Source of the DNA: Eudoraea adriatica DSM 19308
GTDB taxonomy: Bacteria > Bacteroidota > Bacteroidia > Flavobacteriales > Flavobacteriaceae
Assembly (NCBI RefSeq): GCF_000382125.1
Contig: NZ_KB907546.1
Coordinates: 558,001 to 622,000 of the forward strand
Direction of reading: 5' to 3'
DNA: 64,000 nucleotides
Shown: positions 43,563 to 50,566 of the stretch, in pieces
Position numbering within the stretch: the stretch's first letter is position 1
Layout: the number at the start of each line of letters is the position of its first letter
Made by a program: the position numbers and the translations under genes
The notes under the pieces: generated by a model
Database searches by the model: none
Told to the model about the DNA's origin: nothing
What the model saw: the letters and a program-made list of their open reading frames with translations, nothing else

Positions 43563-44025
43563 ACCATTCAATATTTGATAATACTTCACGTCTTCCTTTT
43601 TTCTTTGGGGGGTAATTTGTAACCAGATAGTTTACAATGACTTCCTCATTATTTCCCAAATCCCATAAATTTTGTGTTTCCTGCATCCATCTTATGGTAG
43701 CTATCCAGCGTTCTTCATTCATTCTGTTTTGGGTAACCAGTTTTGCAGAATGGCAGTTAGTACAATTATTTACTACGGTCATTAATCCGTCGGCTTCAAT
43801 AAGCCCGGTTCTGACATGTATGCCATTTTCAATTTTGTCAAAATCGTCCGTTTCCGGAATAGCGACATATTCAGGCTCAACTTCAGTTACTTTTTTCCGG
43901 GTCCAGTCAGGATTAGACACTAACAGGAGGATTCCTATTGCAGCCACAATGAATAAGCCGAATAAACCCGCCATAAGTCTGTAGATGGCTTTTACCTGTT
44001 GTTTGAACTTGGCGTGATCCTGCAT
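43546..44025 (-). CDS. Monoheme cytochrome c, SorB-like
   Basis: 159 residues. An N-terminal transmembrane helix (about 18-36) anchors it. The heme site CTNCH is at 88-92 in MTVVNNCTNCHSAKLVT; the distal Met may be in RWIATIRWMQETQN. The start is directly after the stop of the sulfite oxidase gene, so the two are translated together, as for SorA/SorB. It should take electrons from the molybdoenzyme and pass them to the respiratory chain. The trans-membrane anchor differs from the soluble SorB of Starkeya, a variation seen in other membrane-tied relatives. Confidence 0.85.
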   Translation of the reverse strand: MQDHAKFKQQVKAIYRLMAGLFGLFIVAAIGILLLVSNPDWTRKKVTEVEPEYVAIPETDDFDKIENGIHVRTGLIEADGLMTVVNNCTNCHSAKLVTQNRMNEERWIATIRWMQETQNLWDLGNNEEVIVNYLVTNYPPKKKGRREVLSNIEWYDLEN

Positions 44026-45246
44026 TTATGTAACCTTTATTGCGATTCTGTGACATGCGTTATTCAGGTACCCCTTTGGGTTCCAGCCCGGTAATAGCAT
44101 GGGTTGACTTATGCCCCTGGAATCCGTTGCCCTTGCCCATATTTCATAATACCCTTTCTTTGGAAAGTCTATGGAAGCGCTAAAATGTTGCCATGCCAAT
44201 CTGTTTGACGGTTTTTCTATGGGGCAGGTCTGCCAGGTGGAACCAAAATCTATAGAATATTCCATTCGTTCTACTTCAAGTTCTCCGGCCCAGGCATGTC
44301 CGCGGATATCCAGTTTTTTACCCTTACTGATCATAGCCCCGGATTTTGGATAGGTAATCAATGATTTTACCGGCATGGATTCAATAATACACATATCTTC
44401 CTCTTTAACCTTTTCTCCCGGTGCCACCGGATAACATGGAACCCTGTAAGCGTCTCCGGTCATTTTTGTACCATCATGAACTTTATTTCGTATGCTGATT
44501 CCATTTAACCATTTTCCCGAAACAGAAGCGGGCCAGCCTCCTGCTACCAGTCTTATCGGGTAACCATGTGCAAGCGGAATATCCTCATTGTTCATTTTAA
44601 AGGCAAGCAGGGTTTCTTCCTGAAGGGCCTTTACCATAGGAGCACCCCGAGAAATAGGTTCTTTCCCCGGATCCCTGCTCAGATGCACATCGGCCGCGTG
44701 ATAACCAATATAAACCGCATCGTCATTTATACCAACATCTTCGAGAACGTCCTTTAGCCTGACACCGGTCCAGTTGGCACAGGAAACGGCACCTACCGTC
44801 CATTGGTTTCCTTTTGCAGGCGGGTCGAATTCGCTTCTGCCGTTGCCTCCGCATTCCAATGTCAATTGATAGGTATATTGTGGAAATTTGGATTTTAATT
44901 CGGCCAGAGTATATGTTTTCTTCTGAGCTGCAGATTCCCCATCAAAAGTTATAGTCCAATTATTTATGTCTATATTTTCGGGGATTAACCCATTGTTTCG
45001 TATAAACATAAACTTGTTAGGCGTTACTTTATCATCCAAAAGGTGGGCCTTAGCCTCAATATTCCATGGTTTGTCGTTCAATATTTCCATTCCCGTATCC
45101 TTATTGAACATTTTAAAAGGGTCAGGGTCCTGCAGAGCCAGTGGTTTATAGCCTTCCGGCAGAACGGCGCCAAATACAATATCCGCGCCTATTACTGACG
45201 CCATGGAACCTAAGGTTGCCTTTTTAACAAAGTTTCGTCTTTTCAT
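44026..45246 (-). CDS. SorA-like sulfite dehydrogenase (molybdopterin)
   Basis: 406 residues. A twin-arginine signal (MKRRNFVKKATLGSMASV) sends it folded to the periplasm. The oxidoreductase molybdopterin domain has LTLECGGNGRSEF with Cys132 as the molybdenum ligand, and GAVSCANWTGVRLKDVL. A C-terminal Mo-co dimerisation domain (about 275-400, GHAWAGELEVERMEYSIDFG) completes the sulfite oxidase fold. It oxidises sulfite to sulfate and passes electrons to the cytochrome c encoded next to it. Heads the minus-strand operon sorA-cytochrome-rhodanese-lipid hydroxylase and has its own Crp/Fnr-type operator. A SoxC-like role is the alternative but no sox genes are in the window. Confidence 0.9.
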   Translation of the reverse strand: MKRRNFVKKATLGSMASVIGADIVFGAVLPEGYKPLALQDPDPFKMFNKDTGMEILNDKPWNIEAKAHLLDDKVTPNKFMFIRNNGLIPENIDINNWTITFDGESAAQKKTYTLAELKSKFPQYTYQLTLECGGNGRSEFDPPAKGNQWTVGAVSCANWTGVRLKDVLEDVGINDDAVYIGYHAADVHLSRDPGKEPISRGAPMVKALQEETLLAFKMNNEDIPLAHGYPIRLVAGGWPASVSGKWLNGISIRNKVHDGTKMTGDAYRVPCYPVAPGEKVKEEDMCIIESMPVKSLITYPKSGAMISKGKKLDIRGHAWAGELEVERMEYSIDFGSTWQTCPIEKPSNRLAWQHFSASIDFPKKGYYEIWARATDSRGISQPMLLPGWNPKGYLNNACHRIAIKVT

Positions 45247-45270
45247 TAGATTAGTTTATATCCAAAGTAA

Positions 45271-45315
45271 TAAAATTAAGAATTTATTTAATAAAGTACA
45301 TGTAACAAATGTTAC
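45271..45315 (-). promoter_or_regulatory. Crp/Fnr-type operator plus -10 box of the sulfite dehydrogenase operon
   Basis: GTAAC-AAAT-GTTAC at 45302-45315 and, on the minus strand, TAATTTTA from 45278 to 45271. Centre to box start 30.5 bp, one more than the commonest spacing. Confidence 0.6.
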
Positions 45316-45507
45316 CGTACTTAAAATTGACTCTGATTAAATCCAGGTAAATGTAAAATCTTTCCGTTTTGCAACTCCTGTCCGTTTTGTAACTCATAGA
45401 ATTGTAAGTACGGATAACAAATTATTTCTTTTTGGAATAGACTTCATTCTATTACTAAAATTAAGATTTTACAACTGCTTAAATTCTTTAGACAAATTTT
45501 TCCGCTT

Positions 45508-45521
45508 GTAACATATGTTAC
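45508..45521 (+). promoter_or_regulatory. Crp/Fnr-type palindrome before the DUF6799 gene
   Basis: GTAAC-ATAT-GTTAC, a perfect match to the half-site of the set, 102 bases upstream of the start at 45623. No clear -10 box stands at the usual offset on either strand, so its effect is uncertain; the tract also separates the divergent sorA operon. Confidence 0.5.
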
Positions 45522-45622
45522 TGAAAAACACTGTATTTAAAGAGTCTAGATGATTTAGATCATTGTTCTTGATTCATTGGTCCATTAGGTTTGTAACATT
45601 ATTAATTATAAATCTCAATACC

Positions 45623-46300
45623 ATGAAAAAGATATTTTTTTTAGTTGCGTTTCTGGTTTTTGGATCTATTTTTCTTACAGCCCAGGAAAGGGATCAGGAT
45701 AGAATACAGGATCAGGACCGCACAAAGTTAGTAATGATTAATGGTGAAATGCTGGAATTAAGAGATCGCGCAGAAATGCGTCTCAAAGAAAAACAGACTT
45801 TATCAGATGGGTCTGTGGTATCTCCCGACGGAACATATGAGACATATGATGGTTCCCGATTGAAATTAAAGAATGGTGAATGCTTAGATGGTGATGGCAT
45901 TAAATACAGAAATGAGTATCAGTACCGGTACAAGGTAAGTCAGGAAAATAAAGGATTAACCCAGGATCAAATTAGGGAAAGAAATCAGAATAGGTTGCAT
46001 TATACCATGGTTGATGGAGAAATGTTTTTGGTAAGGAATCAGAGCCAACGACGTTTGGAAGAAAGTCTGGATCTTGGAAATGGAGTAGTAGTAAACCCTG
46101 ATGGAAGTTTTCAAACCAGAGATCAAAAAAGATTGCGTTTGCATGACGGACAATGCCTGAATGAATATGGTCAAATGTTCAGTAATATGTATCAGTACCG
46201 AAAAATGATACTTCAAAAAAATATGACCCCTAATAAAAAGATGATTAAAAAAGGCGTTAAAAAGCCTACCGCCAAAAAAAAGAAAAAGATTACAAAATAG
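45623..46300 (+). CDS. Secreted DUF6799 repeat protein
   Basis: About 225 residues from the ATG at 45623, which gives a clean signal peptide (MKKIFFLVAFLVFGSIFLTAQ). Two DUF6799 units (about 35-85 and 120-172) share the pattern 'M-x-x-G-E-M ... S-D-G-S-V-V-S-P-D-G ... L-K-N-G-E-C-L', each ending in a conserved Cys after Asn/Asp-Gly. The tail is a run of Lys/Thr/Pro. The domain function is unknown; beta-hairpin repeats with metal or ligand binding are plausible. A Crp/Fnr-type palindrome lies upstream, and a hairpin separates it from the outer-membrane gene behind. Confidence 0.8.
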   Translation: MKKIFFLVAFLVFGSIFLTAQERDQDRIQDQDRTKLVMINGEMLELRDRAEMRLKEKQTLSDGSVVSPDGTYETYDGSRLKLKNGECLDGDGIKYRNEYQYRYKVSQENKGLTQDQIRERNQNRLHYTMVDGEMFLVRNQSQRRLEESLDLGNGVVVNPDGSFQTRDQKRLRLHDGQCLNEYGQMFSNMYQYRKMILQKNMTPNKKMIKKGVKKPTAKKKKKITK

Positions 46301-46307
46301 GAATCAT

Positions 46308-46342
46308 AAGGGGTTCCTCTTGAAATAAGTAGGAGCCCTTTA
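46308..46342 (+). terminator. Hairpin/terminator between DUF6799 and barrel genes
   Basis: AAGGGGTTCC (46309-46318) pairs with GGAGCCCTTT (46332-46341) with one or two wobbles and a 13-base loop, followed by TAAG. Weak T tail. Confidence 0.5.
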
Positions 46343-46362
46343 AGCATTTAAAGTAATCTAAA

Positions 46363-47253
46363 ATGAAACTTCGACTCACTTTTTATTTCATAGTATTCTC
46401 GTTTGCCCCTCTGCTCCTTATGGCACAGGATCCTGTAAAAAATAATATTAACAAGGCTGAAGAGGGCTTTTCCTATTTTTTAGCAGATGTCAGTTACATC
46501 AATGACTATGTTTTTATGGGAAGACGCGATTCTATTGCAGCCCCTTATCTGATTCCTTCAATAGGGTATTACGATAAATCGGGGTTTTTCGCTGATGCCT
46601 CCCTGTCATTTCTAACTGCATCTGAAGCCAGTCGGGTTGACCTTATTTGGCTCAGTGCGGGTTACCTCTTTAATGCAAATAAGTTTAGTGGAGGTATTTC
46701 CGGGACTGCTTACTTTTTTAATGAGGAAAGTAACAATGTCATGTCGTCTGTTGTTGGTGATCTCACAGGGATTATTGGTTATGACTTTAAATTACTTGAA
46801 ACTACCCTTTATTTAAGTACTTATTTTAATGATGGTAGCAAAAATGATTTTATTGGGGGCTTAATGTTTGACCGCACATTTTATGCTATCAATAAAAACC
46901 TTTTAATTAACCCGAGGATTTCTTTTTATGCAGGGTCACAATATTTTTATGAGCAATACTACAGTAACAGCCGTCTGGGAAACAGAAAAGGCAAAGGTAT
47001 GGGTAATACTGGTTCCGGAGTATCAGATTCCAATATGGTTAACATTGAAGAAGTTCAAAAATTTAATTTTCTTAATATAGAACTCGAAATTCCATTGCAA
47101 TACAATTACAAGAAATTTATTTTTTCATTTAACCCTATGCTGGCGTTACCCCAGAGCAGTGCAACCATTTATAGTGAAGACACTTTAATTACAGAAGATT
47201 TAGAACCCGTTTTCTATTGGTCGGTCGGGGTAAGCTACTGGTTTATACCTTAA
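46363..47253 (+). CDS. Predicted outer-membrane beta-barrel protein
   Basis: 296 residues. Signal peptide (1-22, ending LLMAQD), then alternating hydrophobic and polar strands rich in Tyr, Phe and Gly, ending VGVSYWFIP, the aromatic C-terminus of outer-membrane barrels. A Gly/Asn-rich loop is at about 205-228. Nothing in it identifies a ligand. It sits between DUF6799 and upp and could be cotranscribed with DUF6799. Structural class is likely; function unknown. Confidence 0.7.
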   Translation: MKLRLTFYFIVFSFAPLLLMAQDPVKNNINKAEEGFSYFLADVSYINDYVFMGRRDSIAAPYLIPSIGYYDKSGFFADASLSFLTASEASRVDLIWLSAGYLFNANKFSGGISGTAYFFNEESNNVMSSVVGDLTGIIGYDFKLLETTLYLSTYFNDGSKNDFIGGLMFDRTFYAINKNLLINPRISFYAGSQYFYEQYYSNSRLGNRKGKGMGNTGSGVSDSNMVNIEEVQKFNFLNIELEIPLQYNYKKFIFSFNPMLALPQSSATIYSEDTLITEDLEPVFYWSVGVSYWFIP

Positions 47254-47289
47254 TTAATGTATCTTTAATGTAAACCATAAGGCAGGCAT

Positions 47290-47943
47290 ATGATCATTCA
47301 TAATTTTGGAGCTGAAAATTCCTTGCTCAATCAATTTGTCGCAGAACTGAGAGATGTTAATATTCAAAAGGATTCCATGCGTTTCCGAAGAAATATTGAA
47401 CGAATTGGGGAAATCCTAAGTTATGAATTAAGCAAAACCCTTAATTATAAAGTTAATACAGTTCAGACCCCTTTTGGTCATAAGGCTATGTCATTGCCTT
47501 TAAATAATCTTGTGTTGTGTTCCGTACTAAGAGCTGGCTTACCTTTACACCGCGGCTTATTGAATTACTTTGATAAAGCGGAAAACGCATTTATTTCGGC
47601 TTACCGGCATCATCCAGGCGAGGGGGATGAATTTGATGTCATAGTTAAATATTTTGCGGCACCAGCTTTGGGGGGTAAAACCCTGATACTGACAGATCCA
47701 ATGCTGGCTACGGGCAAAACATTGGAGAATGTTTTAAACGCCTTAAAAAGCCATGGCCAACCCAAACAGATACACATCATTTCTGTTATTGGTTCTAAAG
47801 CGGGGATTGCGTATGTAAAAAGCGTTTTCCCTGAAAATACGCATTTATGGATAGCTGCGATTGACGATGAATTAACCGGTAAAGGATATATAATACCCGG
47901 GCTGGGGGATGCCGGGGATCTGTCCTACGGAACCAAACTTTGA
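47290..47943 (+). CDS. upp: Uracil phosphoribosyltransferase
   Basis: 217 residues, normal length. It converts uracil and PRPP to UMP in pyrimidine salvage. The PRPP loop ILTDPMLATGKTLENV and the uracil-binding YIIPGLGDAGDLSYGTK near the C-terminus are clear. It starts 37 bases after the barrel gene. The gene has no visible tie to the sulfur operons beside it and is most likely a conserved housekeeping unit. Confidence 0.96.
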   Translation: MIIHNFGAENSLLNQFVAELRDVNIQKDSMRFRRNIERIGEILSYELSKTLNYKVNTVQTPFGHKAMSLPLNNLVLCSVLRAGLPLHRGLLNYFDKAENAFISAYRHHPGEGDEFDVIVKYFAAPALGGKTLILTDPMLATGKTLENVLNALKSHGQPKQIHIISVIGSKAGIAYVKSVFPENTHLWIAAIDDELTGKGYIIPGLGDAGDLSYGTKL

Positions 47944-48023
47944 AATTTCGTTCAGCGATGCTGAAATATGCGGCTCAATTTATATTTTTCCTTTTCCATT
48001 AAAATATTCAGTTACATTATTCT

Positions 48024-48090
48024 GTAACATTTGTTACCGGGTTTTGGTAACATTGGTTACGGTCTGCCCCTTCTTCAAAGTCTAATTTTG
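48024..48090 (+). promoter_or_regulatory. Tandem Crp/Fnr-type operators and -10 box of the TolC-RND operon
   Basis: GTAAC-ATTT-GTTAC (48024-48037) and GTAAC-ATTG-GTTAC (48047-48060) lie 23 bp apart, about two helical turns. TAATTTTG (48083-48090) starts 29.5 bp from the centre of the nearer site. Confidence 0.72.
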
Positions 48091-48105
48091 CTGCAAATTA
48101 ATTAG

Positions 48106-49410
48106 TTGATGAAGAATACATTACAAATACTGGTTATGCTGAGCGCATTTTTTATAAATGCTCAAAATAGTGTCCTTATTACCAAAGGAGAGGTTATGAA
48201 CAGGGTGATGGAGCACAATGCTACCTTAAAGATCACTGAAAAGGATATAATAGCAGCTGAAGGGGATTACAGACAAACCAATGCAGTGCTATTGCCTAAT
48301 ATTAGCCTTTCACATACCGGTATTGCTACCAATAATCCATTGATGGCTTTTGGAGTGAAATTAAATCAGCAAATAGTAACACAAGCTGATTTTAACCCTG
48401 ACCTCCTTAATAATCCGCGTCAAATTGAAGATTATGCAACCCGGTTTGAGATTCAGCAACCCCTGTTGAATTTTGATGGATTTTACCAGCGCAAGGCGGC
48501 CAAAGCTAAAATGACAGCCTCGGAATATCAGTCTGACCGGACGAGGGATTATCTCGTGCTGGAGGTAGAAAAAGCATATATGCAATTACAGCTGGCTTAC
48601 AAAACCGTAGAGGTCCTGGAAAAAACCAGGGAAGCTGCAATGGAAAACAAAAGGCTGGCAGAGAACAGCTTCAAGCAAGGGTATCTTCAAAAATCTGATG
48701 TCCTCGCTGTAGAAGTTCGTGTAACCGAAATTGATAATCAATTGCAATACGCAAAAAGCAATATTCACAATGCCTCGAATTACCTCTCGGTTATGATGAA
48801 TGATTCTACTTACCAGATATTGACCCCAGCCGATTCACTAAAGATTTTTGCCAATCAATTTTCTATGCAAAATGTGTCGGAAAACAGAAAAGATATTTTG
48901 GCAATGGAATCAGCCAAGGAGGCTTATTATCAAAACTACAGATCAGATAAAATGAGTTTTTTGCCTAAGCTCAATGCTTTCGGGTCATACGAGCTCCATG
49001 ATGACCAGGTGTTTCAGGGAGGTTCAGACAGCTATTTCTTTGGTGCAGAATTGAGATGGGATGTTTTGAATGGTACAAAGCGCTTTGGAAAAGCACATAA
49101 AAGCAAAGCGGAGTTTGAAAAGGCCAAATTGGAATTAGAGCAATATAAATCAGAGAGTCAGGTAGAGCTCAATAAAGCGAGGCGTATGCTTCAGGATACA
49201 AAAAATAATCTGGAGCTTACGACCCTCGCTCTAAACCAATCAAAAGAAGCGCTAAGAATACGCAGCAACCGTTTTGCACAGGGGCTGGAAAAAACATCAG
49301 ATTTACTGATGGCGGAAACACAATATGCTCAGAAACAACTGGAATATTATTTCACGATTTTTCAGCACAATTCTGCGGTAGCCTACATGGAGTTTTTAAC
49401 AAAGGAATAA
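48106..49410 (+). CDS. TolC-family outer-membrane efflux channel
   Basis: 434 residues. Signal peptide of about 18 residues, then the two structural repeats of the outer-membrane efflux protein family: ITEKDIIAAEGDYRQTNAVLLPNISLSH and, in the second half, ESAKEAYYQNYRSDKMSFLPKL. Long coiled-coil helices (about 130-190 and 325-375) form the periplasmic tunnel. It is the first gene of the operon channel-adaptor-pump and has two regulator sites in its promoter. Pump cargo is not evident but the promoter groups it with the sulfide/persulfide genes. Confidence 0.92.
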   Translation: MMKNTLQILVMLSAFFINAQNSVLITKGEVMNRVMEHNATLKITEKDIIAAEGDYRQTNAVLLPNISLSHTGIATNNPLMAFGVKLNQQIVTQADFNPDLLNNPRQIEDYATRFEIQQPLLNFDGFYQRKAAKAKMTASEYQSDRTRDYLVLEVEKAYMQLQLAYKTVEVLEKTREAAMENKRLAENSFKQGYLQKSDVLAVEVRVTEIDNQLQYAKSNIHNASNYLSVMMNDSTYQILTPADSLKIFANQFSMQNVSENRKDILAMESAKEAYYQNYRSDKMSFLPKLNAFGSYELHDDQVFQGGSDSYFFGAELRWDVLNGTKRFGKAHKSKAEFEKAKLELEQYKSESQVELNKARRMLQDTKNNLELTTLALNQSKEALRIRSNRFAQGLEKTSDLLMAETQYAQKQLEYYFTIFQHNSAVAYMEFLTKE

Positions 49411-49417
49411 GTACACA

Positions 49418-50506
49418 ATGAACTATAAAAATCGAAATATGCAAAAATTATATTTTTTACTTCTAATACTTCTTGTCGGGAGTTGTGGGAAAAAAGAGCA
49501 AAAAGAACAGGAAGTAAATGATTCTGTTATTCCGGTAACGGTAAAAACGGTTGGGGAAATTGACGGTCCCGCTATGATTTCCACAAGTGGAAAAATAGAA
49601 GCTGTTAAAAGCGCCAACCTAAGCACCAGAGTGATGGGACATGTAGATAAGATTTATGTCAGGATAGGGGATAAGGTTTCCAAAGGTCAACTTTTGTTGA
49701 GTATTAATAACCTGGATCTGTCTGCAAAGCTAGCTCAGGTAAACGCAGGAATAGCCGAAGCCAGTGCTGCATATGATAATGCAGAGAAAGACCTGAAAAG
49801 ATTTACGGTGTTGTTTCAGGAAAAAAGTGCAACCCAAAAAGAACTTGATGATATTACCGCCAATTTCAGGATGGCAGAAGCGAGACTTGAAGCCGCCAGG
49901 CAAATGAAAAATGAAGTAAATGCCCAGTTTTCCTATGCGGATATACGTGCTCCTTTCAGTGGCGTAGTAACCAATAAGTTCATAAAACAGGGAGATATGG
50001 CTAATCCCGGAATGCCTCTTATGGAGGTAGAAGCTCCGGGCCATTACCAGGTGTTGACTCTGGTGCCGGAATCTGAAATAACAAAAATCAAACAGGGTAT
50101 GGAAGTACAGGTTGGTTTGAACTCACTGGAGATGAATATCCCGGGAGAAGTTGTTGAGGTAAGCAGTTCATCAAAAAATACAGGCGGACAGTACCGTGTT
50201 AAAGTGGCATTATTGGAAACAAACGCACCTATTTTAACCGGGATGTATGCCACGGTAAAATTCCCCATTAAAGCGGATGATCAGGTAAAAGCGGCTTTGA
50301 TACCCAAAGAATCAATTGTGCATAAAGGGCAGCTATCAGGAGTGTATACAGTAAGCGAAAGTAATACAGCGCTCCTCAGGTGGCTGCGTTTAGGACGTTC
50401 CTATGGGGATAGGGTTGAGGTTTTATCCGGCCTGTCAGCCGATGAAAGTTTCATTGTTTCATCTGATGGAAAATTATATAACGGGGCTAAAATAGCCATA
50501 AAATAG
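49418..50506 (+). CDS. RND efflux periplasmic adaptor (MFP) lipoprotein
   Basis: 362 residues. A second ATG at 49439 gives a cleaner lipoprotein leader (MQKLYFLLLILLVGSCG). The lipobox Cys anchors it to the inner membrane. Lipoyl-like halves (about 65-100 and 165-200, MGHVDKIYVRIGDKVSKGQL and FSGVVTNKFIKQGDM) flank a coiled-coil hairpin (about 103-160), followed by beta-barrel and membrane-proximal domains. It joins the RND pump to the TolC channel. Eight bases after tolC-family gene, so cotranslated. Confidence 0.92.
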   Translation: MNYKNRNMQKLYFLLLILLVGSCGKKEQKEQEVNDSVIPVTVKTVGEIDGPAMISTSGKIEAVKSANLSTRVMGHVDKIYVRIGDKVSKGQLLLSINNLDLSAKLAQVNAGIAEASAAYDNAEKDLKRFTVLFQEKSATQKELDDITANFRMAEARLEAARQMKNEVNAQFSYADIRAPFSGVVTNKFIKQGDMANPGMPLMEVEAPGHYQVLTLVPESEITKIKQGMEVQVGLNSLEMNIPGEVVEVSSSSKNTGGQYRVKVALLETNAPILTGMYATVKFPIKADDQVKAALIPKESIVHKGQLSGVYTVSESNTALLRWLRLGRSYGDRVEVLSGLSADESFIVSSDGKLYNGAKIAIK

Positions 50507-50566
50507 ACCCGGTTAGGTTTATTTACCTCCATCGGGAAAAGAAGTTCATAAAGCAATACAAATAAT

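Noticed and set aside
45361-45420. Extra GTAAC-like half-sites between sorA and the DUF6799 gene
   Set aside because: Single half-sites without an inverted partner at four-base spacing are expected by chance in AT-rich DNA.
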